64,000 nucleotides of DNA from Streptomyces luteolus. Lineage in GTDB: Bacteria; Actinomycetota; Actinomycetes; Streptomycetales; Streptomycetaceae. Within the stretch, counting starts at the first letter, position 1. Each line of letters opens with the position of its first letter. Under the pieces are notes generated by a model. The model was given only the letters and a program-made list of their open reading frames with translations. It did not search any database and was not told the origin of the DNA. This document shows positions 40,933 to 51,642 of this stretch, piece after piece. The stretch is from NCBI RefSeq assembly GCF_029968015.1, contig NZ_JASCIS010000016.1, positions 111,372 through 175,371 of the forward strand, read 5' to 3'. The translations under genes and the position numbers were made by a program.

Positions 40933-41470
40933 GGCCGGGGCTGAGGCCAGGTCTGAGGCCGGAGCTGAAGCCAGGTCTGAGGCCGGCTCTGAGTTCGGGG
41001 CAGCCGAGTCCGGGGCCGAGTCCACGCCTGAGCCCAGGTCTGAGTCCAGGTCTGGGTGGGGCGCCCACGGGGCCCGTGGGGCGAGGGACGGCGGGTATGT
41101 GACCGCCGAGGCGGCCACGGTGATTCCCGCGCTCGTTCTGCTCGGTGTGGCGCTGCTGTGGGCGTTGATGGCGGCCGTCGCGCAGATCCAGTGCGTGGAC
41201 GCGGCTCGGGCCGGGGCCCGTGCGGCGGCCAGGCAGGAACCGGAGCACGCGGCCGTCGCCGCGGCGAAGCAGGCCGCGCCGGAGGGAGCGCGGGTGGAGG
41301 TGAGCAGAGAGGGCGACCTGGTCCGGGTGTCCGTCGCCGCCCATGCGCCCGGCCCGCGTGCGCTCACGTTGGAGCTGGAGTCGCAGGCGGTCGCCCTGGC
41401 CGAGGAGGCGGTGGGGCGGTCATGGCCGCGGGCGCGAGGGGCGGAGGAAGAGCGGGGGCCGGAAGAGTGA
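40919..41470 (+). CDS. TadE-like pseudopilin
   Basis: 183 residues from GTG 40919, with GGAAGG upstream. The family part begins at DGGYVTAEAATVIPALVLLG (about residue 57), the TadE hydrophobic helix with its Glu, followed by a soluble domain (CVDAARAGARAAARQEPEHAAVAAA). The preceding 55 residues are unusual: repeats of EAGAEARS written by a tandem DNA repeat at 40928-40990, so the true start may be later. Minor pilin of the Flp pilus. It overlaps the pilin 3' end and is now 13 kb from tadC, so its expression would depend on read-through from the element. Confidence 0.82.
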   Translation: MSRSEAGAEARSEAGAEARSEAGSEFGAAESGAESTPEPRSESRSGWGAHGARGARDGGYVTAEAATVIPALVLLGVALLWALMAAVAQIQCVDAARAGARAAARQEPEHAAVAAAKQAAPEGARVEVSREGDLVRVSVAAHAPGPRALTLELESQAVALAEEAVGRSWPRARGAEEERGPEE

Positions 41471-42057
41471 GGGCCGACGGAAGGAGTGCGTGGGCGGACC
41501 GTCGTACGCGGCGATCGCCCTGGAGCGGGCCGGGCGGCGAGCGGGGCTCGGCGACGGTCTGGGCCGTGATGGTGGTCGCCGCGCTGTGTGCGGTCTTCGG
41601 CGGCGTACTGCTGCTGACACAGGCCGTGTTGGCCCGGCACCGGGCGGGTGGGGGCGCCGACCTGGCGGCCCTCGCCGCGGCGGACCGTGCGCTGCGCGGC
41701 AGGCAGGAGGCGTGTGCCGGGGCCGAGCGGGTGGCGGCGGAGCAAGGGGCGGAGGTGGTGCGGTGCGCTGTGCGCGGGGAGATCGCCGATGTGACGGTGC
41801 GGGCGCGAGCCGGGAGCTTCCGGGCGCAGCTGCGGGCACGTGCCGGGCCGCCCTGGGCGGGGCCGCCCGGGGCGGGGGCGTCCGCGGACCCGGGCCCCAC
41901 GTCGCCTGATCGGGCTAAGCCTGCCCGGCGCCCCACGTCGCCTGATCGGGCTGAGCCCGCCCGGGCAACACATGGCGGGGCGGCGCCCGGCCGCCCGTCG
42001 CCCCGCCGGGAGCGCGGCGGCGCCCCTAAGGAGCCGGTGCCGCAGGTGCCCCCTTGA
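41467..42057 (+). CDS. TadG/Rv3654c-like secreted Tad-locus protein
   Basis: 196 residues from GTG 41467, overlapping the TadE-like stop by GTGA. After a charged N-terminus comes GSATVWAVMVVAALCAVFGG, the family's TadE/TadG-type helix, then VLARHRAGGGADLAALAAADRALRG, a conserved stretch shared with mycobacterial Rv3654c (recalled). The C-terminus has two SPDRA(K/E)PAR repeats and is Pro-rich. Its last 32 bases overlap the helicase gene convergently. Probable pilus-locus surface protein; function unknown. Confidence 0.8.
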   Translation: MRADGRSAWADRRTRRSPWSGPGGERGSATVWAVMVVAALCAVFGGVLLLTQAVLARHRAGGGADLAALAAADRALRGRQEACAGAERVAAEQGAEVVRCAVRGEIADVTVRARAGSFRAQLRARAGPPWAGPPGAGASADPGPTSPDRAKPARRPTSPDRAEPARATHGGAAPGRPSPRRERGGAPKEPVPQVPP

Positions 42058-44488
42058 GCAGCTCCGTGAGGAGGCGTACGGCTCCGCGTTTGTGCAGCGG
42101 GTCGTTGCCGTTGCCGCACTTGGGGGACTGGACGCAGGACGGGCAGCCGGCCTCGCACTCGCAGGAGGCGATGGCCTGCCGGGTCGCGGCCAGCCACTCG
42201 CGCGCGGTGTGGAAGGCGCGCTCGGCGAAGCCCGCGCCGCCCGGGTGGCCGTCGTAGACGAAGACGGTCGGCAGCAGGGTGTCGGGGTGCAGGGGCACGG
42301 ACACGCCGCCGATGTCCCAGCGGTCGCAGGTGGCGAAGAGCGGCAGCATGCCGATGGACGCGTGCTCCGCGGCGTGCAGGGCCCCGCCGAGGATCTCCGG
42401 GTTGATCCGGGCCGCGTCCAGCTGGTCCTCGGTGACCGTCCACCACACGGCGCGGGTGCGCAGCGTACGAGGAGGAAGGTCGAGCTTGGACTCGCCCAGG
42501 ACCTCGCCGGTGATCAGGCGGCGGCGGAGGAAGGAGACGACCTGGTTGGTGACTTCGACGGAGCCGTAGCAGAGCCGGCCGTCACCCCACGGGATCTCCA
42601 CGTCCGTCTCCAGGACGGAGATGGCGGTGGTGTCGCGCGCGGTGGTCGAGTAGGGCGGGCTGGCCTGCTCGACGAGGGCGACCGACTCCTCCAGGTCGAG
42701 TTCGCGCACCAGGTAGGTGCGGCCCTGGTGGAGGTGGACGGCCCCGGTGTGCACCGCGGTGTGGGCGGCGGAGGCGTCGACGGTGCCGAGCAGGGTGCCC
42801 GTGCCGGCCTCCACGACCTGGACGGGGGTACCGCCCTCGCCGCGGATATCGGTCAGGTCGGCGGCGCGTTCGCGGCGGGTCCAGTGCCAGGCGTTGGTCC
42901 TCCGGCGCAGCAGCTTCGCGGCCTCCAGCTGCGGAAGCAGCTCCTCGGTGGTCGGGCCGAACAGCTTCGAGTCGTCGTCGGTGAGCGGAATCTCGGCCGC
43001 GGCGGCACAGAGGTGGGGCGCGAGGACGTACGGGTTGTCGGGGTCGAGGACGGTGGACTCGACCGGCTGCCGGAACAGCGCCTCCGGGTGGTGGACGAGA
43101 TACGTGTCCAGCGGGTCGTCGCGGGCGACCAGGACCGCGAGCGCCCCCTGGCCCGAGCGCCCGGCGCGGCCCGCCTGCTGCCACAGGGAGGCGCGGGTGC
43201 CGGGGTAGCCGGCGATGACGACCGCGTCCAGGCCGGAGATGTCGACGCCGAGTTCGAGGGCGGTGGTGGCGGCGAGCCCGAGGAGCTCGCCGGAGTGCAG
43301 GGCACGCTCCAGGGCGCGCCGCTCGTGGGGCAGATATCCGCCCCGGTACGCGGCGACGCGCCGGACCAGCGAGCGGTCGACCTCGGCCAACCGCTCCTGG
43401 GCGATGACGGAGATCAGCTCGGCGCCGCGCCGGGACCGTACGAAGGCGACCGAGCGCACGCCCTGGACGGTGAGGTCGGTGAGCAGGTCGGCGGTCTCGG
43501 CGGTGGCGGTACGGCGGACGGGGGCGCCCTTCTCGCCGTGGACTTCGGTGAGCGGCGGCTCCCACAGGGCGAAGACGACTTCGCCGCGGGGCGAGGCGTC
43601 GTCGGCGACCTCCTTCACGGGCAGGCCGGTGAGCCGGCCCGCGGCTATGGACGGGTCGGCGGCGGTGGCGGAGGCGAGCAGGAAGACCGGATCGGAGCCG
43701 TAGCGGGCGCAGAGGCGGCGCAGCCGGCGCACGACCTGGGCGACGTGCGAGCCGAAGACGCCCCGGTACGTGTGGCACTCGTCGATGACGACGAAGCGCA
43801 GGGCACGCAGGAAGGAGGACCAGCGGGGGTGGGAGGGCAGCATGCCGCGGTGCAGCATGTCCGGGTTGGTGAGGACGTAGTTGGCGTACTGGCGCACCCA
43901 TTCGCGTTCCTCCACCGGGGTGTCGCCGTCGTAGACCGCGGGCCGGATCGCGTTGCCGAGCGGGGCGGCCAGCTCCTTCACGGCCCGGCACTGGTCGGCC
44001 GCGAGGGCCTTGGTGGGGGCGAGGTAGAGGGCGGTCGCGCCCCGCCCGTTGGGCGCCTCGGAGCCGTCGAGGAGCGCCGAGAGGGTGGGCGTCAGGTAGG
44101 CGAGGGACTTGCCGGAGGCGGTGCCGGTGGCGACGACCACGGACTGGCCGTCGAGGGCGTGCTCCGCGGCCTCTGCCTGGTGGGCCCAGGGATGCTCGAT
44201 GCCCGCTCGCTGAACGGCCGAGATCACTTCTGTCCGGATGCGATCGGGCCAGACGGCATGGCTGCCCTCTCTCGGGGGCAAGTGCTCCACATGAGTGATG
44301 CGCGAAGCCCGGCTTCCCCCGGCGGCCAGGCGGTCGAGGACCGTGCGCGGCGAGGGTCGTTCGGGTCCGCCCGCAGAGGGGCGATCGGGTCGGTGATTCT
44401 TGGCCATCGGCACCGAGTGTGTCACTGGCGTGACGGACAATGGTCCGAAGGCGTCGTGCACGCCCGCCGGTAAGTGATTGAATGCCAT
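42026..44488 (-). CDS. DEAD/DEAH helicase with DUF1998-type C-terminus (MrfA-like)
   Basis: 820 residues. Helicase motifs: Q-motif area HPWAHQAEAAEHAL, motif I VATGTASGKSLAYL, motif II VIDECHTYRGVFG (DECH), motif III LLASATAADP, and motifs V/VI in TTALELGVDISGLDAVV and WQQAGRAGRSGQGALAV. The C-terminal Cys cluster CECEAGCPSCVQSPKCGNGN is the zinc-binding DUF1998/MZB module of YprA/MrfA helicases, which repair mitomycin-type damage in Bacillus. Start ATG 44488 preferred; ATG 44518 also open. Divergent from bldG with only 77 bases between, as elsewhere in Streptomyces. Confidence 0.92.
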   Translation of the reverse strand: MAFNHLPAGVHDAFGPLSVTPVTHSVPMAKNHRPDRPSAGGPERPSPRTVLDRLAAGGSRASRITHVEHLPPREGSHAVWPDRIRTEVISAVQRAGIEHPWAHQAEAAEHALDGQSVVVATGTASGKSLAYLTPTLSALLDGSEAPNGRGATALYLAPTKALAADQCRAVKELAAPLGNAIRPAVYDGDTPVEEREWVRQYANYVLTNPDMLHRGMLPSHPRWSSFLRALRFVVIDECHTYRGVFGSHVAQVVRRLRRLCARYGSDPVFLLASATAADPSIAAGRLTGLPVKEVADDASPRGEVVFALWEPPLTEVHGEKGAPVRRTATAETADLLTDLTVQGVRSVAFVRSRRGAELISVIAQERLAEVDRSLVRRVAAYRGGYLPHERRALERALHSGELLGLAATTALELGVDISGLDAVVIAGYPGTRASLWQQAGRAGRSGQGALAVLVARDDPLDTYLVHHPEALFRQPVESTVLDPDNPYVLAPHLCAAAAEIPLTDDDSKLFGPTTEELLPQLEAAKLLRRRTNAWHWTRRERAADLTDIRGEGGTPVQVVEAGTGTLLGTVDASAAHTAVHTGAVHLHQGRTYLVRELDLEESVALVEQASPPYSTTARDTTAISVLETDVEIPWGDGRLCYGSVEVTNQVVSFLRRRLITGEVLGESKLDLPPRTLRTRAVWWTVTEDQLDAARINPEILGGALHAAEHASIGMLPLFATCDRWDIGGVSVPLHPDTLLPTVFVYDGHPGGAGFAERAFHTAREWLAATRQAIASCECEAGCPSCVQSPKCGNGNDPLHKRGAVRLLTELLKGAPAAPAP

Positions 44489-44565
44489 CGCGGCTGGCGA
44501 CCGTCCCAGGCCTGACATCAGGTGTCCGAGGGGCGAGCGCTCGATAGCAAGGTGCTGGAGGATCC

Positions 44566-44907
44566 GTGGACCTGTCCCTGTCGACCCGTACCGTCGGCGA
44601 TCGTACGGTCGTCGAGGTCGGTGGCGAAATCGATGTATATACCGCGCCCAAGCTGCGCGAGCAGCTAGTCGAGCTGGTGAACGACGGCAGTTTTCACCTT
44701 GTCGTCGACATGGAGGGCGTGGACTTCCTCGACTCCACCGGACTCGGCGTGTTGGTTGGCGGTCTCAAGCGAGTGCGGGCCCATGAGGGTTCGTTGCGAC
44801 TGGTGTGCAACCAGGAGCGCATTCTGAAGATCTTCCGCATCACCGGTCTGACCAAGGTGTTCCCCATCCACACCTCGGTCGATGAAGCGGTGGCGGCCAC
44901 CGACTGA
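44566..44907 (+). CDS. bldG: Anti-anti-sigma factor BldG
   Basis: 113-residue STAS-domain protein. MDLSLSTRTVGDRTVVEVGG start, and the phosphorylation loop GVDFLDSTGLGVLVGG with Ser57, the residue shown to be phosphorylated in S. coelicolor BldG. GTG 44566 follows GGAG at spacing five. BldG is needed for aerial growth and antibiotic production; unphosphorylated, it binds anti-sigma factors and frees sigma-H-type stress sigmas. The co-directional anti-sigma gene follows 104 bases later. Confidence 0.97.
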   Translation: MDLSLSTRTVGDRTVVEVGGEIDVYTAPKLREQLVELVNDGSFHLVVDMEGVDFLDSTGLGVLVGGLKRVRAHEGSLRLVCNQERILKIFRITGLTKVFPIHTSVDEAVAATD

Positions 44908-45011
44908 GGGCCGGTGCCCCCGGGCCGGTGGCCCGGGGTGTCAGGAGCAGGGGGCGCCGGGCCGATCGGCCCGGCCCCTTGAAAGCACGCTCACATGTCC
45001 GAGGGGGATGC

Positions 45012-45455
45012 ATGGCCACCGTTGAGCTCCGCTTCAGCGCGCTGCCCGAGCACGTCCGGACCGCCAGACTCGTGGCGGCCGCAGTGGCGCGCAGGGCCGG
45101 AGTGGACGAGGCCGTACTCGACGAGGTGCGGCTCGCCGTGGGCGAGGCATGTTCGCGCGCCGTCGGGCTGCATCAGAGTGCCGGCGTCACCGCGCCGGTG
45201 CGAGTGGCCCTCATCGAGGAGGAGAAGCAGTTCTCCATCGAGGTGGGTGACGAGGTGGCGCATGCCGACACCTCGTCCGGCGACGGATCGGCCCCGGGCT
45301 CGCCCGGGGCGGACGCCCCGGACGCCGACGGCGAGGACGACATGGGCCTCGCCGTCATCAGCGGCCTGGTCGACGACGTCGAGGTGTCGGCGGGGCCGGA
45401 GGGCGGGCTCATCAAGATGAGCTGGCCGACGGCCACGGCGACACTGCTTCCCTGA
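45012..45455 (+). CDS. RsbW-like anti-sigma factor kinase (BldG neighbour)
   Basis: 147 residues, GHKL ATPase fold. N box EVRLAVGEACSRAV and G1 region DDMGLAVISGLVDDVEV are present, joined by a disordered acidic insert (SSGDGSAPGSPGADAPDADG). Start ATG 45012 (MATVELRFSALPEHVR) follows GAGGGGG; an upstream in-frame start at 44928 is unlikely. Such proteins phosphorylate their anti-anti-sigma partner and bind a sigma factor; the natural partner here is BldG. The target sigma factor is not in the window. Confidence 0.9.
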   Translation: MATVELRFSALPEHVRTARLVAAAVARRAGVDEAVLDEVRLAVGEACSRAVGLHQSAGVTAPVRVALIEEEKQFSIEVGDEVAHADTSSGDGSAPGSPGADAPDADGEDDMGLAVISGLVDDVEVSAGPEGGLIKMSWPTATATLLP

Positions 45456-45487
45456 GCGAACCACGGCCGCGCGTGCGCGGCTGATCG

Positions 45488-45519
45488 AACGGCGCCGTCC
45501 CCGCGGGGGCGGCGCCGTT
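45488..45519 (+). terminator. Terminator after the bldG operon
   Basis: AACGGCGCCGTCCCC (45488-45502) pairs with GGGGGCGGCGCCGTT (45505-45519) around a 2-base loop, 33 bases past the anti-sigma stop, followed by CTCGTGTCT. Confidence 0.8.
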
Positions 45520-45525
45520 CTCGTG

Positions 45526-45735
45526 TCTCCGCTGTGCCTCCGTGTCTCCGCTGTGCCTCCGTCGCCCCCGCTGGGTCTCCGTCACCTCCGCAGGGCCCTG
45601 CGTTGCCTCCGCAGGGCCCTGCGTTGCCTCCACGGGGCCTCCGTCGCCTCCACGGGGCCTCCGTCGCCTCCACGGGGCCGCCGTCGCCTTCGCGGCGCCT
45701 CCGTCGCCTCCGCGAGGCCTCCGTTTTTCTCAAGT
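45526..45735. repeat. CCTCCGT-type minisatellite between bldG operon and hppA
   Basis: About 200 bases of imperfect 18-21 base units: cctccgcagggccctgcgtt twice, cctccacggggcctccgtcg three times, then cttcgcggcgcctccgtcg and cctccgcgaggcctccgt, ending TTTTT. All frames through it are open on both strands but are simple repeats, not genes. Strand-slippage expansion is the likely origin. Confidence 0.8.
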
Positions 45736-45988
45736 ACCCGCCAGTCAGGGCCATTTCGCGTTCCGGGCCGGGCTGTGATGTTTATTGATCACTGCCGCGT
45801 ATCCGTCGAGCGTCTCACCCCGTCAATGCCTTTGAAGCATTACCACTTTCGAGGGCAATCGTAGGACGCGATCATTTGCTGATGAGCAAGTGCGGGCCAA
45901 TTCCGTTTGTCGCGCACTGTTTTGATCAGGTTCCGCTCCCTACAATCCGTCCACATCTTGAGCTCAGCCCAAGCGTCAAGGAGGACGA
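45736..45988 (+). promoter_or_regulatory. hppA promoter region
   Basis: A+T-richer than its surroundings and free of genes. A good -10 hexamer, TACAAT (45941-45946), lies 42 bases before the hppA start; the -35 is weak (TTTTGA at 45920-45925, spacing 15). AAGGAGG (45978-45984) is the hppA ribosome site. Confidence 0.5.
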
Positions 45989-48391
<2,403 letters not shown>

Positions 48392-48410
48392 CGGAAGGTC
48401 ACACCGGCTC

Positions 48411-48459
48411 AACAGGCGGGCGGGCGACGCGCTTTGACGCGTCGTCCGCCCGCCTTGTT
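48411..48459 (+). terminator. Strong terminator after hppA
   Basis: Long G+C-rich hairpin: AACAGGCGGGCGGGCGACGC (starting 48411) pairs with GCGTCGTCCGCCCGCCTTGTT (starting 48439, ending 48459) with one bulge, 19 bases past the hppA stop. Confidence 0.85.
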
Positions 48460-48608
48460 GCGCCATGCGCCGACATTTTGTTTCAGTGACTCTCCTCTCC
48501 CTTGGTGCAAATGGCTGCAATGAGTGTCTAATCGGACGCCCGCCCCGCGGTTGTCGCCCGCTTGGCGTGTATGTTCCGGGGCCGAGAGCCATGGAAGGGA
48601 CCAATCCG

Positions 48609-49184
48609 GTGAACAAGAAGCTCGCAGCCGCACTGTCCGGCGGTGCGGTACTGGTACTGGCCTTGTCGGGATGCGGTGACAGCGACGAAGAGAAGCTCGA
48701 CAACTGGGCCAAGTCGCTGTGCGGCCAGATCCAGCCGCAGCTCGAGAAGAGCGTGAAGGCGCAGCAGAAGATCGTCTCCACGGCCGCCGACGGGAAGCCG
48801 GAGGAGATCCAGAAGGCCGACTCGGAGGCCTTCAAGGCCATCGCCGACGCCGACAAGGCGATCGCCGGAGCCCTGGAGAAGGCGGGCCCGCCGCCCGTCG
48901 ACAATGGCGAGAAGATCCAGCAGGACGCCATCAAGGACCTCAACGAGGCGTCGAAGGCGTACGAGAAGCTGAAGAAGGACGTCGACGGACTGGACGCCAA
49001 GGACCAGTCGCCCGAGGGCCTGAAGGCGTTCTCGCAGGGCCTGCAGAAGGTCGCCGACGACCTGGGCAAGATCCAGCGGCAGGGCGACGGAGCACTCAAC
49101 ACGCTGCTCGAGGGCGACGTCGGCACGGCCATCAAGAAGCAGGAGGGGTGCAAGGCCGGCCCTTCCGCGGCCCCCAGCGCGTAA
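48609..49184 (+). CDS. Small secreted lipoprotein
   Basis: 191 residues from GTG 48609 (GGAAGGGA upstream). Signal: NKKLAAALSGGAVLVLALSGC with lipobox LSGC. The mature part is highly charged and helical, rich in Lys/Glu/Gln (LDNWAKSLCGQIQPQLEKSV, EASKAYEKLKKDVDG), with one further Cys, and looks like an extended helical bundle. No enzyme motif. Lies alone between two terminators; conserved in this position in Streptomyces as I recall. Role unknown. Confidence 0.85.
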   Translation: MNKKLAAALSGGAVLVLALSGCGDSDEEKLDNWAKSLCGQIQPQLEKSVKAQQKIVSTAADGKPEEIQKADSEAFKAIADADKAIAGALEKAGPPPVDNGEKIQQDAIKDLNEASKAYEKLKKDVDGLDAKDQSPEGLKAFSQGLQKVADDLGKIQRQGDGALNTLLEGDVGTAIKKQEGCKAGPSAAPSA

Positions 49185-49274
49185 CCCCTCCGCGTAACCC
49201 CTCCGCGCGCCCCCTCCGCGCAACCCCTCTCCGGGATGACGTCTCCCGGTCGCCCTCCCTGAGGCGCGGTTCTG

Positions 49275-49309
49275 AAAACGCCCTGCACGCACGCGTGCAG
49301 GGCGTTTTT
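49275..49309. terminator. Intrinsic terminator
   Basis: CGCCCTGCACGC (49279-49290) pairs with GCGTGCAGGGCG (49293-49304), flanked by AAAA before and TTTTT after, so it works in both directions. About 90 bases past the lipoprotein stop; the gap between holds four cccctccgcg repeats. Confidence 0.92.
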
Positions 49310-49380
49310 GCTGCCTCCGCGCCGGGCCGGTCGGCGTAGGCGCGCGCGAAGCAACGGGCCGGGGAGAGGACAATGGACGG

Positions 49381-50907
49381 GTGAGTACGACAACGCTGCC
49401 CACGACCGACCGCCCCGAAGTCGCCGACCGCCTCAGGAAGGCCCTTCTCGACGCCGACTTCACCGCCGACGGACTGCTCGAACTCCTCGGCGCCCCGGCG
49501 TACGCCGCGCTCGCCAGAAGCGAGACGGTGCCCGCGCTGCGCGCCACGCGGGAGGACGGACCGCTGGCCGCGCTCGTCCGTCTCTTCCTGCTGCAGCAGG
49601 GCGTCCCGCACGCGCGCGTGGCGACGGTTCTGCCCGTCGACGACTGCCTGGCCGACGGCTGGCTGACCCAGGACGGCGACCAGCTGCGGGCCACGGTGGA
49701 TGTACGGCCGTACGGCGGGCCCGACGGCGAGGACTGGTTCATCGTCTCGGACCTCGGGTGCGCGGTCGGCGGTGCCGGTGGCATCGGCGGCGGGGACCGC
49801 CGGACGGACACAGGGGTGGTGCTCGGCGTCGGCGGGGCCTCCACGACGCTCGCCGGGATCACCGTGCGTACGCCGGTCTCCGCCGCACTAGACCTCGGCG
49901 CGGGCTCCGGCATCCAGGCCCTGCACGCCGCCCAGCACGCGACGCGGGTCACCGCGACCGACCTCAACCCCCGCGCGCTGAACTTCACCGGCCTCACCCT
50001 CGCGCTCTCCGGCGCGGCTCCCGCGGAGCTCAAGGAGGGCTCGCTCTTCGAACCGGTCGAGCACGAGACGTACGACCTGATCGTCTCCAACCCGCCGTTC
50101 GTCATCTCCCCCGGCGCGCGCCTCACTTACCGGGACGGCGGGATGAGCGGGGACGATCTGTGCCGCTCGCTCGTTCAGGAGGCGGGAGAGCGACTGAACG
50201 AAGGGGGGTACGCGCAGTTCCTCGCCAACTGGCAGCACGTGGAGGGGGAGGACTGGCAGGACCGCCTCCGCTCGTGGGTGCCGCGCGGCTGCGACGCCTG
50301 GATCGTGCAGCGCGAGGTGCAGGACATCACGCAGTACGCGGAGCTGTGGCTGCGCGACGCGGGCGACCACCGCGGGGACCCGGAGGAGTACGACGCGCGG
50401 TACGAGGCGTGGCTGGACGAGTTCGAGTCCTCCAGGACCAGGGCCGTCGGCTTCGGCTGGATCACGCTCAGGAAGACGGGCGCGGAGAACCCCTCGGTGA
50501 CCGTGGAGGAGTGGCCGCACCCGGTCGAGCAGCCGCTCGGGGACGAGGTGCGGGCGCACTTCGAGCGCCAGGACTATCTCCGGGACACCGACGACGCCGC
50601 GCTGCTCGCCGGGCACTTCAAGCTGGCCGCGGGAGTCGTGCAGGAGCAGGTCGGCCTGCCCGGCGCCGAGGACCCGGAGCACGTGGTGCTGCGCAGCCAC
50701 CGAGGGATGCGCCGGGCCACTCAGGTGGACACGGTCGGCGCCGGTTTCGCCGGGGTGTGCGACGGCTCGCTCAGCGCGGGCCGGATCCTGGACGCCATCG
50801 CGCAGCTGGTGGGCGAGGACCCGGTGCTGCTGCGTGACCGTACGCCGCAGCAGATCCGTCTCCTTGTGGAGCAGGGTTTCCTGGACCCGGTGCCGCAGCC
50901 GACATAG
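49381..50907 (+). CDS. N6/N5-type SAM methyltransferase
   Basis: 508 residues from GTG 49381. A helical N-terminal domain (to about 150) precedes a class I methyltransferase domain: ALDLGAGSGIQALHAAQHA (motif I), TATDLNPRALNFT (motif II) and YDLIVSNPPFVISPG, whose NPPF is the catalytic motif of enzymes methylating amide or amino nitrogens (PrmC, RsmC and adenine methyltransferases). The long C-terminal region is shared with actinobacterial homologues and has no assigned role. Target unknown; an rRNA or ribosome-factor target is the usual guess. Confidence 0.88.
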   Translation: MSTTTLPTTDRPEVADRLRKALLDADFTADGLLELLGAPAYAALARSETVPALRATREDGPLAALVRLFLLQQGVPHARVATVLPVDDCLADGWLTQDGDQLRATVDVRPYGGPDGEDWFIVSDLGCAVGGAGGIGGGDRRTDTGVVLGVGGASTTLAGITVRTPVSAALDLGAGSGIQALHAAQHATRVTATDLNPRALNFTGLTLALSGAAPAELKEGSLFEPVEHETYDLIVSNPPFVISPGARLTYRDGGMSGDDLCRSLVQEAGERLNEGGYAQFLANWQHVEGEDWQDRLRSWVPRGCDAWIVQREVQDITQYAELWLRDAGDHRGDPEEYDARYEAWLDEFESSRTRAVGFGWITLRKTGAENPSVTVEEWPHPVEQPLGDEVRAHFERQDYLRDTDDAALLAGHFKLAAGVVQEQVGLPGAEDPEHVVLRSHRGMRRATQVDTVGAGFAGVCDGSLSAGRILDAIAQLVGEDPVLLRDRTPQQIRLLVEQGFLDPVPQPT

Positions 50908-51076
50908 CAGCCGGCATAGGCGCCCAGACCCGCCGCCTCCCGCCGCCTCCCGCCTCCTCCCGCCGCCTCTCGTTCTTCACGCCGGGTTCGCGCCCGGGAC
51001 GCCCAGACGTGTTCACGGCGTGTTCCGGCCGTGTCAGCGTCCGAGCCCTGGGCATCCGGGGCGGGAGGATACGGGC

Positions 51077-51274
51077 ATGGAGAGCGGACCGGCGATCTTC
51101 GCGGGAGCGGTGTTCACACTGTTCGGAGCCGCGCTGCTGATGTGGACCGGGGTGCGGGTGCGGCACCGCGCGCCAGTGGCGCAGGGTGTGAGCCCGGTCG
51201 CATCGGTGGCGCTCACGACCACGGTCGGCGTGGCGGCCCTGGCGCTCGGGGTGTGGTGCTTCTCGCGCCTGTGA
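51077..51274 (+). CDS. Small two-helix membrane protein
   Basis: 65 residues from ATG 51077, with GGGAGG upstream. Two hydrophobic segments, IFAGAVFTLFGAALLMWTGV and VASVALTTTVGVAALALGVW, joined by a short basic loop (RVRHRAPVAQ). No known family. Sits between the methyltransferase and topA, a place where Streptomyces genomes commonly keep a small membrane protein (recalled). Confidence 0.8.
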   Translation: MESGPAIFAGAVFTLFGAALLMWTGVRVRHRAPVAQGVSPVASVALTTTVGVAALALGVWCFSRL

Positions 51275-51483
51275 CCGGCGCTGGAACGCGGACAGGGCCT
51301 GACCTCGGGGTGGCGCTCCGGTGACCCGAGGGTGGATTCTGAGAGGCACGATTCCGGATATTGCCGAAAGGGCAGGTGGACACTCCGGGCGGCAGGAATG
51401 GCGGTAGTCGGGTTACCGTTCGAGTGGCCGTTGCGGACTTTTCCCGTTTGACACGGGGGCGGGCTGTACCGTCACACTCCGCA

Positions 51484-51552
51484 GCGTCACCGTATGAACG
51501 CATACGGCGTCACTGTATGAACACATACGGCGCCACCGTATGAAGGTGTACG
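51484..51552. promoter_or_regulatory. Three tandem 23-bp palindromic units upstream of topA
   Basis: Units at 51484, 51507 and 51530 share the 23-base period. Unit 1 contains the perfect 18-base palindrome CCGTATGAACGCATACGG (51490-51507); unit 2 has CTGTATG/CATACGG, unit 3 CCGTATG/TGTACGA. The array ends about 90 bases before the topA start. This is the form of a multi-site operator bound cooperatively on nearly one face (23 bases is about two helix turns). No matching regulator is recognised. The rest of 51275-51642 shows no gene. Confidence 0.7.
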
Positions 51553-51642
51553 AGCCCCCGTGCGAGGCCCGTGCAGACCGCAAGAGCGCCACCGCGGAGC
51601 CCCCGCAGAGCCACCGAGCGTCGACCGGAGAGAAGAGCCACG

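Noticed and set aside
45523..45864. Three overlapping open frames in the CCTCCGT repeats
   Set aside because: All frames are open only because the repeat lacks stops; there is no ribosome site and the translations are simple repeats.
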